Origin: Paraktedonobacter sp039923935
GTDB taxonomy: Bacteria > Chloroflexota > Ktedonobacteria > Ktedonobacterales > Ktedonobacteraceae
Direction: 5' to 3'
Assembly (NCBI GenBank): GCA_039923935.1
Contig: JBDTBU010000248.1
Span: 4,302 to 68,301 of the forward strand
DNA length: 64,000 nt
Below the pieces are notes generated by a model that searched no databases, was not told where the DNA came from, and saw only the letters and a list, made by a program, of their open reading frames with translations. This document shows positions 33,561 through 44,177 of the stretch, in pieces (the first letter of the stretch is position 1; every line of letters starts with the position of its first letter). A program made the translations under genes and the position numbers.

Positions 33561-35306
33561 ATGCAAAACCACCATCGAACCAGTGTCTCTAATGTGCTTG
33601 TCATTGGATCAGGTGGCGCTGGGTTACGCGCCGCTATTGCAGCTTACATGGCGGGGTGCGAGGTCACGATTGTTGGCAAACGGCAACGCAAGGATGCGCA
33701 CACCGTCCTTGCCGCTGGTGGGATCAATGCCGCACTGGGCACGGTTGATCCTGAGGATAGCTGGGAACAACACTTCGCCGACACAATGGTCGAAGGATAT
33801 TTCCTCTCTCACCCTCGAACTGCGGAGATTTTGGCCCGTGAGGCACCGGCTGCGATCCTTGAGCTTGCTGCGTGGGGCTGCCCATTTGCCCGGACGCCAA
33901 CTGGTGAACTGGATCAGCGTTTTTTCGGAGCGCACACCTATCGTCGTACCTGCTATGTCGGTGACTATATCGGGCGAGCGATGCTGTACACACTGGCTGA
34001 CAAGGTGGCTGCATTAGGTATTCCCATGCATGAGCAGCAATATGTATCGCGCTTACTGGTCCGTGATAGCCTCTGTTTTGGCGCTTTAGCCTTTGACCTT
34101 ACCTCCGGCCAGCGCACGGTCTATGAGGCCGACGCGGTTATCCTCGCCACGGGAGGGCATACGCGCCTCTGGCGGAGAAGCTCTTCACGGCGTGATGAAA
34201 ATACCGGTGACGGCATGTACTTGGCGCTCCACGCCGGGTGCTCCCTGGCTGATATGGAGTTGGTGCAATTCCACCCCACAGGCATGGTCTGGCCAGAAGA
34301 GATGGCAGGGACACTTGTCACTGAAGCGGTGCGTGGAGAAGGCGGTCGCTTGTACAATAGCCAGGGTGAGCGGTTTATGCAGCGCTACGATCCTGAACGC
34401 ATGGAACTCTCCACGCGTGACCGCGTCGCTCTGGCCAATTATACCGAGATCATCGCAGGACGCGGTGGTCCTCATGGTGGAGTTTTCCTGGATATCAGCC
34501 ATCGCAGCAAAGCCGATATCCTGGAGAAGATCCCTCGCATGTATCGCCAATTCATGGAGACAGAGATGCTGGATATTTCCCGCCAGCAGATGGAAGTTGC
34601 GCCAACCGCCCACTATACGATGGGCGGAGTGATAGTTGAGCCGGAGACGCAGGCGACTGCGGTTGAAGGACTCTATGCCGTAGGGGAGGTTACCAGTGGA
34701 CTGCATGGTGCGAACCGTCTTGGAGGGAATTCCCTGTCTGAGACCGTCGTCTTTGGCAAGAGGGTAGGGGAAGCTGCGGCTGCCTACTCGCGGTCGCGCG
34801 AGACGCAGGAACGCTCAAGGAGCACGGTCGCTGCCGCCCATGATGATCTCAATGCGTTGCTTTCCACCGGAGATGAATTAGCACGACCGCTCCAACGTGC
34901 GTTGCGAGATGCTATGTGGGAATACTGTGGCGTGGTACGCAGCGAAGAGCGTCTGCGCCAGGGTCTTGCAAAAGTGGCAGAGGTACAAGACGCGACAGCC
35001 AGGGTTGACGTACGCCCAAGCGCAGAAGGCTATCAAGACCTTGCCCAAGCGCTTGATCTGCGCTCATCGCTGCTCGCAGCTGAGGTCACGATACGGGGCG
35101 CGATTGAGCGCCGCGAGAGTCGAGGAGCGCACCAACGTTCTGATTATCCTCAGCTTGATCCTGCGCTCCAGGTCACTCTTGTCGCCACGCTGACTGCGGG
35201 TACGCTCCTGTTTTCCCAGAGGGCTATCCCTGAGATACCCGCTTCCTTGCACAAGTGGGTCAACGAAACCAGGACAACTTCCATGAAGGGTCGGTTGCTT
35301 GAATGA
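33561..35306 (+). CDS. fumarate reductase/succinate dehydrogenase-type flavoprotein
   Basis: 581 residues. The FAD Rossmann motif is VIGSGGAG (14-21). The block DAHTVLAAGGINAALG aligns with the SdhA/FrdA segment whose histidine carries covalent FAD (His47 here). QFHPTGM and the arginine-rich RGEGGRLYNSQGERFM segment belong to the dicarboxylate active site. HYTMGGVIVEPETQATAVEG and GLHGANRLGGNSLSE are family signatures. No iron-sulfur or cytochrome b subunit is encoded nearby, so the partner is unknown; a soluble fumarate reductase or L-aspartate oxidase-like activity are alternatives. Start ATG 33561, AAGGAAGG upstream. Confidence 0.88.
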   Translation: MQNHHRTSVSNVLVIGSGGAGLRAAIAAYMAGCEVTIVGKRQRKDAHTVLAAGGINAALGTVDPEDSWEQHFADTMVEGYFLSHPRTAEILAREAPAAILELAAWGCPFARTPTGELDQRFFGAHTYRRTCYVGDYIGRAMLYTLADKVAALGIPMHEQQYVSRLLVRDSLCFGALAFDLTSGQRTVYEADAVILATGGHTRLWRRSSSRRDENTGDGMYLALHAGCSLADMELVQFHPTGMVWPEEMAGTLVTEAVRGEGGRLYNSQGERFMQRYDPERMELSTRDRVALANYTEIIAGRGGPHGGVFLDISHRSKADILEKIPRMYRQFMETEMLDISRQQMEVAPTAHYTMGGVIVEPETQATAVEGLYAVGEVTSGLHGANRLGGNSLSETVVFGKRVGEAAAAYSRSRETQERSRSTVAAAHDDLNALLSTGDELARPLQRALRDAMWEYCGVVRSEERLRQGLAKVAEVQDATARVDVRPSAEGYQDLAQALDLRSSLLAAEVTIRGAIERRESRGAHQRSDYPQLDPALQVTLVATLTAGTLLFSQRAIPEIPASLHKWVNETRTTSMKGRLLE

Positions 35307-35313
35307 CAGTAGG

Positions 35314-35352
35314 AAAAGCTGCATTGATTGAACGCAATGACATTGCTTTTTT
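35314..35352. terminator. probable bidirectional terminator
   Basis: Between convergent genes. AAGC-TG-CATTG (35316-35325) pairs imperfectly with CAATG-ACATT-GC (35335-35346), followed by a T6 run on the plus strand. Bulged, hence moderate confidence. Confidence 0.4.
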
Positions 35353-35366
35353 CTGAAATGTTTCTG

Positions 35367-35660
35367 CTAGACTAACGAGTCATAGGTATCCATGACGAGG
35401 CTTTCCTGATCGATTATGCCATACAAGTGTGTCAGGATAAACTTCCCATAGTCGCTGGTGTTGCGATGCGCGTCAGTTGCATCAATATCTGTAATCTCAT
35501 GATAGACGAAGAAACGACGCGACTCTGTCCGCGAACGATACGCGCGGCAGACGTTGACACCTGGTTCTGGTTTGGCTGGGTTCGTATGCTCTCGCAGAAT
35601 GGTCATCGCTTTCTTCTCACTCCCTGGATTGACTAGAAACGTGACGGTAAAACAGATCAT
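35367..35660 (-). CDS. antibiotic biosynthesis monooxygenase (ABM/YgiN-like) domain protein
   Basis: 97-residue dimeric ferredoxin-like alpha/beta-barrel protein. Typical features are FTVTFLVNPGSEKKAM, then EPGVNVCRAYRSR and FFVYHEITDIDATDAHRNT with HLYGIID. The family includes quinol monooxygenases and heme or polyketide-modifying enzymes; many members have unknown substrates. GGAG lies six bases before the ATG. Confidence 0.8.
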   Translation of the reverse strand: MICFTVTFLVNPGSEKKAMTILREHTNPAKPEPGVNVCRAYRSRTESRRFFVYHEITDIDATDAHRNTSDYGKFILTHLYGIIDQESLVMDTYDSLV

Positions 35661-35785
35661 CGCTTTCTCCTTCTTCTGTCTGAATGTGTGTGTCTCTCAT
35701 CGGTACACTGCCCTTGTGCGCGTGTCCGATGGAAACCATCTGGATGAACAGGTGAACCCCTGCCCACAGAACAGGTATCCCGTCC

Positions 35786-38461
35786 CTACGGATTTTCTAA
35801 CACAGGTACAGCATATATACGATAAAAAGGCAGGTTCTTTTGCTCCAACCAGTGGAGCGGGGCGAGCAGCATCTTTGGTAACGGCAGCGTCGAGACTTTC
35901 ACCTGTTCCAATGCTACCGCTGCCTCCTCGTCTCGTCCCAGCAAAGCACAAGCCAGACTCTTCCAGAAGGAGGCCGCTCTCAGCCCTGGATTCTGTCGTA
36001 GCACCTGCTCACACGCCGCCAGGGCTTCCTCAAAATGCTCGCGCAACAACAGGGCAACTCCCTGGCAGAGTGCTGCCGCAGGCTGCTGCCGATCAAGCGC
36101 TGCCAACGCCTCCAGGCGTGCTAGGAGATCCGGTCGATCTGGCAAGGATTTCTCCTGGCACAGATCCATCCATACGAGGAGCAGACCGCCGTAGATATCG
36201 TTAGGGGCGAGTTGCTGGCTGCGGAGCAAATCGCCCCTGGCCTGCTCGATCTGCCCTATTTCCAGGCACACATGCCCTCGGCCAGCATACGCCCAGGCGT
36301 TGTTCGGCTCCAGGTCAAGCGCCTGGTCAAAACTCTGGATCGCTTGTTGCGCCTCATCGAGGACACAACAGGCCATGCCTCGCAGTACATGCGCCTGTGC
36401 GTTGGTAGGATCGAGTCGGATCGCCCGGTCAAAGTCTCCTCTTCCCGGACGGTACGCCATGTCTTCCCAGTAAACGAGGCGGCGCAGGATCTGGGCTCCC
36501 TCAAGCTGAGGATCGAGCATATATGCATGGTCGAAGTCGGCGATGGCCTGCTGGTATTTTTGACATTTCCAGGAGGCGATGCCACGATGGGCATAGGCGA
36601 ACGCCGTCCTGGCATCCAATGCCAACGCCCGGTCGAAGTCCGCGATAGCTTGCTCATCGTTGTTGCGGGCGCTGAAGGCGATTCCTCGCAGGAGGTACGC
36701 CCAGACGTACAGGGGATCAAGCGCCAGTGCTCGGTCAAAGTTCGCGATGGCCTGCACGTAATCGTGGCGGACGCTAAAGGCCATCCCTTGCTTGCCGTAG
36801 ATCCGTGCCAGCAGTGGCGCTGAAAATGTGTGAGCGTGGCACGCCACTGCTAAGAGATCCCTTGTTGCGGTTAGCACTTCCTGACTCGCCAGATCCCTCT
36901 CAATATACTGGAGAAGCAGTTGAGCCGTCTGTCTGGCGGCGGCTGAGGCTAAGAGAGCAGGGTGTTCATCAGGAACGTCCTGGGAGAGTGCGTGCAGGAC
37001 TGCGACGAGTTCCTGCTCGTGCCTTGCTTCGTGAACGATCTCCATCACCTGCTCGATTGCGCTAGCATGGCTGGCTGCATCCGGCAAGGAGAATAACTGC
37101 GCGACCCGTGCCAAAGCCAGTTCCAGCCACTCGGCTAAACCGAAGACCCGCTTCCCCTCCACCGCTTGCATGCGCTCCATCTGTCGCCGGTAGTGATTCG
37201 CCAACGCTCTCCTGGCTGCCTGCTCCTCCTGTGGAGCATGCTGGAACAGTGCACGTTGCATCACCTGTTGAGCTAGGTCGTGGTAGCGATGCCGTCCATC
37301 GAACGTGCTGTATTGCACAAAAGGCAGGTCAATCAGCCAGCGATAATGGCTGGTTCGCTCTGGCTCAGGGAGCGTGTGGAAAGCTGCCAGATCGTCTTGG
37401 GTAAATGGTCGAGAGAAAAGAGCTGCGTGCAGGACCAGTTGCTGTTTGTGGTGATCCTGCGCAGCTATCCAGTGCAGCAGGTTGGTCACGATATCTGCTG
37501 TCTCGTCGATCTGTCTCCCTTGATCGTTGGCCAACATACCCACGAAAAGTGGCAAGCCTCCGGACAGATGCCAGATCGTGGCGACAGGATCTGCTGCGGT
37601 TATCCCGTGCTCGGCCAGATACAGACGGGTTTCATCTTCCGTGAACGGTGCAAGCGGCATCGAATAGACCGGCTGACCATCCAGCAAGGAGCCATCGATA
37701 GGCTCACGTCCAGTCATGACCAGCAGCACCTGGTTGCTTATGGGGAGGCGCAGTACCGCCTGGAGTAGCCACGTCACGACTGAAGCCGTCGCTGGCGCAC
37801 ACGTGTCAAAGAAGAGGATGACCCGTCGCCCTGCCCGCTGAGAGGAGGCGGCGGTCAGCCAATTGAGATCATCGACAAACGCCTGGGTCAGGTCGTCGAG
37901 CGGATCGTGCAGGGATTCGGCCTCGCCCCCAACATGGGAAGCGGAGTATTGGCCCTCAAAAGACGCGTTCGCCTCTCTCGCCACGGTTTCATACAGTCCT
38001 CCTACAACCGACTCATCCATCCCCTTCGCTACTGTCAGGGCTGCCACCTCGCGCAAAAAAGCGGCTTGCGCGACCATTTGCTCATCATGTCGAGGCTGCA
38101 ACGCCTGCTTATAGCGAACTGCCGCCTGCTCAAAGGCAGCAAGCGGAGCATCGGCCAGGCGTAACTCTGCGGCGCAACGTTTCATCAGGTCGGCAGGGGT
38201 ACAGAACCGCTCATCCACCAGGGCGGTCAGACACGAATGGTTGAAGTCCGCAGTACGCGCCTCGTCTCGCAATCTGGCGAGCAGTGTTGTCTTGCCAACC
38301 CCAGCCGGACCCCACACCACAAGCACATTATACGTAGGGTCTGCGGATTGGAGCAGGTGCTCACGAAACAGGCGTAGTTCGCTGGCCCGACCAATAAAGT
38401 GGTCCCTGACCTCGCTTCCTGGGCGGCGCATGGTGAGACCTGTTTGCTTCACGAAAGGCAT
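35786..38461 (-). CDS. STAND-type ATPase with tetratricopeptide repeats
   Basis: 891 residues. An N-terminal NTPase has Walker A GPAGVGKTT (51-59) after the FIGRASELRLFREHL lead-in typical of AAA_16/STAND proteins, and Walker B RRVILFFDTCAP. A winged-helix-like middle part includes LPFVQYSTFDGRHRYHDLAQ. From about residue 555 at least five TPR units follow (AIANFDRALALDPLYVWAYL, AIADFDRALALDARTAFAYA, and so on). No clear effector domain is present at either end. STAND proteins act as signal-gated switches in regulation or defence; the ligand is unknown. ATG 38459-38461 has GAGG eight bases upstream. Confidence 0.85.
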   Translation of the reverse strand: MPFVKQTGLTMRRPGSEVRDHFIGRASELRLFREHLLQSADPTYNVLVVWGPAGVGKTTLLARLRDEARTADFNHSCLTALVDERFCTPADLMKRCAAELRLADAPLAAFEQAAVRYKQALQPRHDEQMVAQAAFLREVAALTVAKGMDESVVGGLYETVAREANASFEGQYSASHVGGEAESLHDPLDDLTQAFVDDLNWLTAASSQRAGRRVILFFDTCAPATASVVTWLLQAVLRLPISNQVLLVMTGREPIDGSLLDGQPVYSMPLAPFTEDETRLYLAEHGITAADPVATIWHLSGGLPLFVGMLANDQGRQIDETADIVTNLLHWIAAQDHHKQQLVLHAALFSRPFTQDDLAAFHTLPEPERTSHYRWLIDLPFVQYSTFDGRHRYHDLAQQVMQRALFQHAPQEEQAARRALANHYRRQMERMQAVEGKRVFGLAEWLELALARVAQLFSLPDAASHASAIEQVMEIVHEARHEQELVAVLHALSQDVPDEHPALLASAAARQTAQLLLQYIERDLASQEVLTATRDLLAVACHAHTFSAPLLARIYGKQGMAFSVRHDYVQAIANFDRALALDPLYVWAYLLRGIAFSARNNDEQAIADFDRALALDARTAFAYAHRGIASWKCQKYQQAIADFDHAYMLDPQLEGAQILRRLVYWEDMAYRPGRGDFDRAIRLDPTNAQAHVLRGMACCVLDEAQQAIQSFDQALDLEPNNAWAYAGRGHVCLEIGQIEQARGDLLRSQQLAPNDIYGGLLLVWMDLCQEKSLPDRPDLLARLEALAALDRQQPAAALCQGVALLLREHFEEALAACEQVLRQNPGLRAASFWKSLACALLGRDEEAAVALEQVKVSTLPLPKMLLAPLHWLEQKNLPFYRIYAVPVLENP

Positions 38462-38556
38462 AGCTTGAACCTCACTGTGTACCAGATACTTTGCCCCAGG
38501 GCCTTGAGTTGTCCTAACGGATTGGTCATAATGCTCTTTTCTCTGGATAGCTCATC

Positions 38557-38928
38557 TCAGGAGTCACGAAGCAACAGATCATGGAGCACGATGGCATTGG
38601 CATGCTCGACATCATGTGTTGCAAATACCAAGGTCAGTGGTCCCTGCTTTGCCAGTTCGCGCAGTTGTGCCAGGGCTGCCTGCCCGGTCTCAGATGCTAA
38701 CTCGGTCTCATAACGGCGACGAAACTCTGCGAATTTCTTCGGATCATGAGCATACCATTGGCGTAGTTCGGTGCTTGGTGCGATCTCCTTGAGCCAGAGA
38801 TCGACATGCGCACGTTTCTTAGAGAACCCACGAGGCCAGAGCCGCTCTACCAGTACACGGGTGCCATCGCTCGGCTCTGGTTCGTCGTAGACGCGCTTCA
38901 AGGCTACTGTTACTCTGTGCGTGGTCAT
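38557..38928 (-). CDS. DUF488 (YeaO-like) protein
   Basis: 123 residues, the usual YeaO length. ALKRVYDEPEPSDGTRVLVERLWPRG and LKEIAPSTELRQWYAHDPKKFAEF are diagnostic, with LTLVFATHDVEHANAIVL at the C-terminus. Start ATG 38926-38928 has GGAG eight bases upstream. The biochemical role is not known. It differs clearly from the other DUF488 protein at 18326. Confidence 0.87.
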   Translation of the reverse strand: MTTHRVTVALKRVYDEPEPSDGTRVLVERLWPRGFSKKRAHVDLWLKEIAPSTELRQWYAHDPKKFAEFRRRYETELASETGQAALAQLRELAKQGPLTLVFATHDVEHANAIVLHDLLLRDS

Positions 38929-39132
38929 GGCGCTTTCTCCTTTCATCAGCGAAGATGGTCGTGTTTTAAACGCAGTGGCATCGTACCCAACGCTCTCTTC
39001 CTATAGGGAGTGTACTCCGAAAACCGTTGTCTTAGACACGATGCCCATCACAAAATAGTCACAATCACCATTGCCATCATGCCTCCACCTAACCATGTTA
39101 CAACCAGTTGCGAGTCTTCCTCTGTTGCTGTA

Positions 39133-40392
39133 TCACCACCTGAAGAGCAGCAGGAGAGCCATGATCGCGCCGCCAACCAGCAGTATTGGGACCGACAGCA
39201 AGGCAAGGCGCGTACTCATTGCCCGGTCGCGTGCAATCACGGCGAGAATGACAACATTCTCCACCAGCCCGACAAGTGTGGCGAAGTACATAGCAAGAGC
39301 AGCGGGACTCGCGTGAAGAGAGTGCATGCTGATATGCGTTCCTACCAGGATTGCAGAAGAAGCCGCGCTTGCCAGTGCGCCGACAACCACTATCGCCAGG
39401 AAGCCAATGGCTCCAAAGAAGCGTTGCCCCAGGCCGCTCAATACGGTTAATAAGAGAAACAAGAAACCAAAGCTCAAAACGTAACGTAGACCAAGCGGAG
39501 AGGTGATAGGCGCACGGTGAGGAGCTTGCTGCGGTTCTTTATGGGAACGAAGAAAGACGACTAAAGCAATGATGCCGGCAACCAGCATCATCGGCACCAG
39601 GACGATCAAGGTAGGGAAACTCTCCTGCAAACCAGCGGACCAGGAAAAGATGACCACTAGGGCAGCATTGCGGAAGATCATGGCGAGATCAGCCAGCAGG
39701 AAATGTGCTGGGATCGTTGGGGCTGTATCCGGAACCTGTTTGAGTTCCTGTCCTAATAAGACAGAGATAGCAGCGCTATTGACCAGTCCCCCCAGGATGG
39801 CGCTATAGCCCATTCCTCTCGTACCCAGTTGCCGCAGCAAGAGATAATTAACAAAATCTATCCCTGATACAAGCAAAACGGTGAGCCAGATGGCATGAGG
39901 ATTGACGAGATGCCAGGGATCAATAAAGTGGTCAGGGAGCAAAGGATAGATGACCGCAGTGATAAAGGCCAGGAGGAGGGCACTCTGAATCTCAGCTTCG
40001 GTCAGTTTACTGATAAACGTGACGAGCTCGGTTTTCCACGAAAGGAGAGCGGTCAGCACAATGGCGGAAGTAAAGGCCAGAAAGAAGGCATTGGAACCAA
40101 CCAGGATACCGATCACATTGGTCGTTGCTAATGCAAACGATGTGGTAACCTGCAAGGGGAGATCTTTGTGCAGAGCATAGACGTTGACAAGGACAATCAA
40201 GACCAGAACCACGCCAACTTCGATAAAGGCCAGCGTTGGCGAAACAAGCCAGGCTAAAGCACCGAGCAAGGCAGCGAAGGAAAAGCTTCTCGTACCGGCT
40301 TCTTTGTGCGCCCATTGACGTTCCAACCCAATCATTAAGCCGATTCCTGCTGAAGCCACGACTTTTTCAGCAAGAAGGAAGGGGACATCCAT
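39133..40392 (-). CDS. MgtC/DUF4010 family membrane protein
   Basis: 419-residue integral membrane protein with about 12 hydrophobic segments. The N-terminal part (ASAGIGLMIGLERQW, then RSFSFAALLGALAWL) is MgtC/SapB-like and the rest is DUF4010 (FVNYLLLRQLGTRGMGYSAILGGLVNSAAISV). Members are proposed transporters or ion-homeostasis proteins; the substrate is unknown. ATG 40390-40392 has GGAG seven bases upstream. It sits between AlkA and YeaO-like genes on the same strand. Confidence 0.85.
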   Translation of the reverse strand: MDVPFLLAEKVVASAGIGLMIGLERQWAHKEAGTRSFSFAALLGALAWLVSPTLAFIEVGVVLVLIVLVNVYALHKDLPLQVTTSFALATTNVIGILVGSNAFFLAFTSAIVLTALLSWKTELVTFISKLTEAEIQSALLLAFITAVIYPLLPDHFIDPWHLVNPHAIWLTVLLVSGIDFVNYLLLRQLGTRGMGYSAILGGLVNSAAISVLLGQELKQVPDTAPTIPAHFLLADLAMIFRNAALVVIFSWSAGLQESFPTLIVLVPMMLVAGIIALVVFLRSHKEPQQAPHRAPITSPLGLRYVLSFGFLFLLLTVLSGLGQRFFGAIGFLAIVVVGALASAASSAILVGTHISMHSLHASPAALAMYFATLVGLVENVVILAVIARDRAMSTRLALLSVPILLVGGAIMALLLLFRW

Positions 40393-40445
40393 GATCGTTC
40401 TCCATCTCCTCAATACGCTCTAAAGGGTCATATGTTGCCACACAC

Positions 40446-41375
40446 TCACCTCTCCAGTAGGATACCTTTCTTCGACAAATTTTCCAGTAGTAAATGAAAG
40501 TAGACAAATCCAGCATACGGTTGCCATGCCGATGTGGCGGCTTTAATGGTTGCATAGGTTGGTTTTTCCGCAAGATGGAAGAGACGTTGCAGATTATTTT
40601 GTGCTCCGACATCATCTCCTGGAAACATATCTATTCTTCCTAATCCTCTCAGCAAGACATATTCCGCTGTCCAACGGCCAACGCCTCGTATTGGCAAGAG
40701 GGAGGCGCTCGCCTCTTCATTGTTCATGCCTTCAAGCAGCGAAAAGTCCCTTTGTGCATGCACGAGCGCTGTTGCCAGTTCAGTCATAGCTCGTGCCTTC
40801 TGACTGCTCAATCCTAACGCTCTCAGGTTCTCTCCTGAAGTGGTTGCTATCTCTGCTGGTCTTGGAAACGCAGAACAAACCGTTTGGCCATCATCAAAGG
40901 TGATCCCATATGTTGCTGTTAACCGGTTCAGGAGCAACATTCCGACATCCAGCGTGATCTGCTGGCAGGCAAACGCATTGAGGAGAGCTTCAAACATATT
41001 GGGAAAACGCGGAGGCTTCACTCCCAGGAAGTGTTGAGCAAGCGCAGAGAGGGTCGGATCGCCCTTGGCCAGGGTATAAAATCCGGTGAGATCGATATCC
41101 AAGCCAAGCATACGCCGGAGTACCTCTCCCACCCGCGATGAGAGGCACTCAATCGGTGCGGCACTCATCACGTTGACCAGCAGTTCCGGCTTCGGTGCTT
41201 GTTGCGGTTGCGAGACCGCTACTTTGACAGGGACATCATCAATAAGTAGCACGCGCGTGTAATCTGTCCCATTCCACTGATCGATGCTATTGGTTGCTCT
41301 CCTCCGCAACGCCCACACAGTCAAATCTAAGCGAAAAGGAGCGATTGGTTGTAGAAGAAACGATTCTTGGATCAT
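40446..41375 (-). CDS. alkA: AlkA-type DNA-3-methyladenine glycosylase
   Basis: 309-residue base-excision repair enzyme that removes alkylated bases. An N-terminal AlkA-like beta domain (1-115) is followed by the HhH-GPD domain: the hairpin-helix-hairpin LLPIRGVGRWTAEYVLLRGLG (227-247) and the catalytic aspartate in MFPGDDVG (Asp255). ATG 41373-41375 has AAGGA six bases upstream. No Ada domain is present. It lies 53 bases upstream of the DUF4010 gene. Confidence 0.88.
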   Translation of the reverse strand: MIQESFLLQPIAPFRLDLTVWALRRRATNSIDQWNGTDYTRVLLIDDVPVKVAVSQPQQAPKPELLVNVMSAAPIECLSSRVGEVLRRMLGLDIDLTGFYTLAKGDPTLSALAQHFLGVKPPRFPNMFEALLNAFACQQITLDVGMLLLNRLTATYGITFDDGQTVCSAFPRPAEIATTSGENLRALGLSSQKARAMTELATALVHAQRDFSLLEGMNNEEASASLLPIRGVGRWTAEYVLLRGLGRIDMFPGDDVGAQNNLQRLFHLAEKPTYATIKAATSAWQPYAGFVYFHLLLENLSKKGILLER

Positions 41376-41747
41376 GAGCGTCCTTTCGTCTGTGTTGACA
41401 GAAGACACTAATAGGCGTTCTCGTACGCGTATACGTCACATCCTTCTTGTCTGTCTGCGTCGTGAAACAGAAGAAAGGCATGGTACGTATAGTACACGGT
41501 GAGATGGCAGTGTTGGGTTCCAGAAGTGCGCGTCTGAAAGAGGTGTCTGCTGCTGTGTTGTACGTCTTGTGCGCGAGATACAAGAGATTTTTCAGGTACC
41601 TCTCCTGCTGTATTATCAGCATAGCACGCCGGAAAAGAGAGTGTAAAATAGGCAGAGCAATCATAAAGCTGCCACAATCAGTTGTCATGAAAAATCCAGT
41701 AGAGCAGCGAGTGTTGCTTCTGAATGGAATAATCGAAGGAGGACGTT
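41376..41747. other. divergent intergenic region alkA / DUF2945 gene
   Basis: No gene, repeat or RNA was recognised. It must carry the promoters of both neighbours. A partial palindrome around 41422-41436 (CGTACGCGTATACG) is the only symmetric site noticed, in a position where a regulator of alkA could bind. Confidence 0.3.
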
Positions 41748-42002
41748 ATGAAAGACGATTTCAACGTTGGAGATGATGTGGAATGGAACTCGGAAGCTGG
41801 CAGAGTAAGCGGCACAATCATCAAAAAGATTACGTCAGAAATCACTTTTAAGGGCTATACCGTGCATGCTTCAGAAGATGAACCACAATACTTGATTAAA
41901 AGTGGGAAGACAGACCATGAAGCAATGCATAAAGGCTCTGCACTCAAAAAGATCAAGAAGGACACACATCACCATGCCAGCACCCATGAAAAGAAATCCT
42001 GA
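41748..42002 (+). CDS. DUF2945 (HVA1/Tudor-like) small protein
   Basis: 84 residues. The domain at 3-68 (FNVGDDVEWNSEAGRVSGTI, then YTVHASEDEPQYLIKSGKTD and ALKKI) matches DUF2945, an SH3/Tudor-like fold. The C-terminus is Lys/His-rich. It has a strong SD (GGAGG, five bases). It is found widely near stress and DNA-repair genes; its molecular role is unknown. Confidence 0.88.
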   Translation: MKDDFNVGDDVEWNSEAGRVSGTIIKKITSEITFKGYTVHASEDEPQYLIKSGKTDHEAMHKGSALKKIKKDTHHHASTHEKKS

Positions 42003-42085
42003 TATACTTGTGCTCCTGCATCGCGTTGGGAAGAGCGGAACAGGAGCGTATGTCTGGTGCTGGCGTTATCCCCCTACCGGCAAAT

Positions 42086-42808
42086 CTAGTATCCGGTGAA
42101 TTCCTCGGTGCGGATAGTGTCATCATCCACACCAGCTTCATTGAGTGTTTTGCGCATGGCAGCAACCAGGGTGGCAGGGCCAGTACTATAATAGATAGAT
42201 GCTGTGAGATCGTCTATATAGCGCTCAAGCATCGCTTTCGTAATATAGCCTGTCTCGCCTGCCCATTTTTCGCGCGAGCTGTCCATTTTCGTCATCGTCG
42301 GCACAAACGTCACCTGAGGATTCTGTGCTGCAACCTGCCTCAACTCTTCCAAAAAGGCGGCGTCTTCTGGTCGGCGGTTGGCGTAGAAAAGCACGATGCG
42401 GCGCGGTACTGCCTTGTGGATGGCCTCAAGCAGGATACTGCGCACAACCGTAATCCCAATGCCGCCGGTAACAAAGACCGCAGGGATGGCAGCGTTATTA
42501 TGCAGTGTAAATGAGCCATAGGGGGCATCCAACTTCAGCTGTGTTCCATATGGCAACTCTTTCAGGACGCGTTTAAACGCCGTATCACGCATGCGGGTCG
42601 CTATTTTCAGGTCTTGTTCATACGGCGCACTCGCCAGAGAAAATCCACGGATGTTGCCTTCTGGATCGGTTTCGGGGGGATCACTGAGCGTAAAGTCTGC
42701 AAACTGTCCTGCTTTATACAGAAAACCTGCTGGCTTTTCAAAATGAAACGCCATCGTTCCGTCCGCTACTTTCTCTCGTTCGGTCAGTTTCACCATGTGT
42801 ATGGACAT
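42086..42808 (-). CDS. ferredoxin-NAD(P)+ reductase-like flavoprotein
   Basis: 240 residues. The FAD domain carries RGFSLASAP (the RxxS flavin-binding motif), and the NAD domain FVTGGIGITVVRSILLEA and IVLFYANRRPEDAAFLEEL. YYSTGPATLVAAMRKTL is the nicotinamide-side motif. No ferredoxin domain is fused. It likely shuttles electrons between NAD(P)H and an unidentified carrier. The C-terminal TEEFTGY is family-like. Confidence 0.87.
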   Translation of the reverse strand: MSIHMVKLTEREKVADGTMAFHFEKPAGFLYKAGQFADFTLSDPPETDPEGNIRGFSLASAPYEQDLKIATRMRDTAFKRVLKELPYGTQLKLDAPYGSFTLHNNAAIPAVFVTGGIGITVVRSILLEAIHKAVPRRIVLFYANRRPEDAAFLEELRQVAAQNPQVTFVPTMTKMDSSREKWAGETGYITKAMLERYIDDLTASIYYSTGPATLVAAMRKTLNEAGVDDDTIRTEEFTGY

Positions 42809-42844
42809 CTATTTTCTCACTTTCTCAGTATCAAATCTTGCTGA

Positions 42845-42956
42845 TTACACTGTTTTTGGGACCGGGTTGTGCCAGCCCCCATCGTGTGTGATGATCTGGT
42901 CGGCCTCCGTTGGCCCCCAGGTGTTCGGGGCACCAGTGCGTCCGTATGGGCATCGG

Positions 42957-42960
<4 letters not shown>
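42845..42960 (-). pseudogene. zwf: internally deleted glucose-6-phosphate dehydrogenase
   Basis: Its ATG (42958-42960) overlaps the gnd stop (ATGA), the usual coupled arrangement. The frame opens MTDAHTDALVP. After about ten codons the sequence shifts frame to APNTWGPTEADQIITHDGGW and HNPVPKTV, then TAA at 42845-42847, the characteristic C-terminus of G6PD (WGPxEAD near the end). Roughly 470 central codons are missing. The enzyme is not functional here, so gnd needs another zwf elsewhere in the genome. Confidence 0.7.
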
Positions 42961-43991
<1,031 letters not shown>

Positions 43992-44177
43992 TGAGAACCC
44001 TCCTTCTGATAAAGAAACAAGATGCAAGAGTGGAGTTGCTGCAATCTCAACGATATATCGTATCACGACATATTCCGAAGCATAGCATACGATGTGCGAG
44101 GAAGGATATCCGATCAATCACAAAGCAATCACAATTCTGTGGAAAGATAATCTTACTTTTCCACTACGCAACCTCCG

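Noticed and set aside
34093..34632. Plus-strand open frame of 179 codons inside the flavoprotein gene
   Set aside because: Different frame of a gene with clear FAD and active-site motifs; no family similarity of its own.
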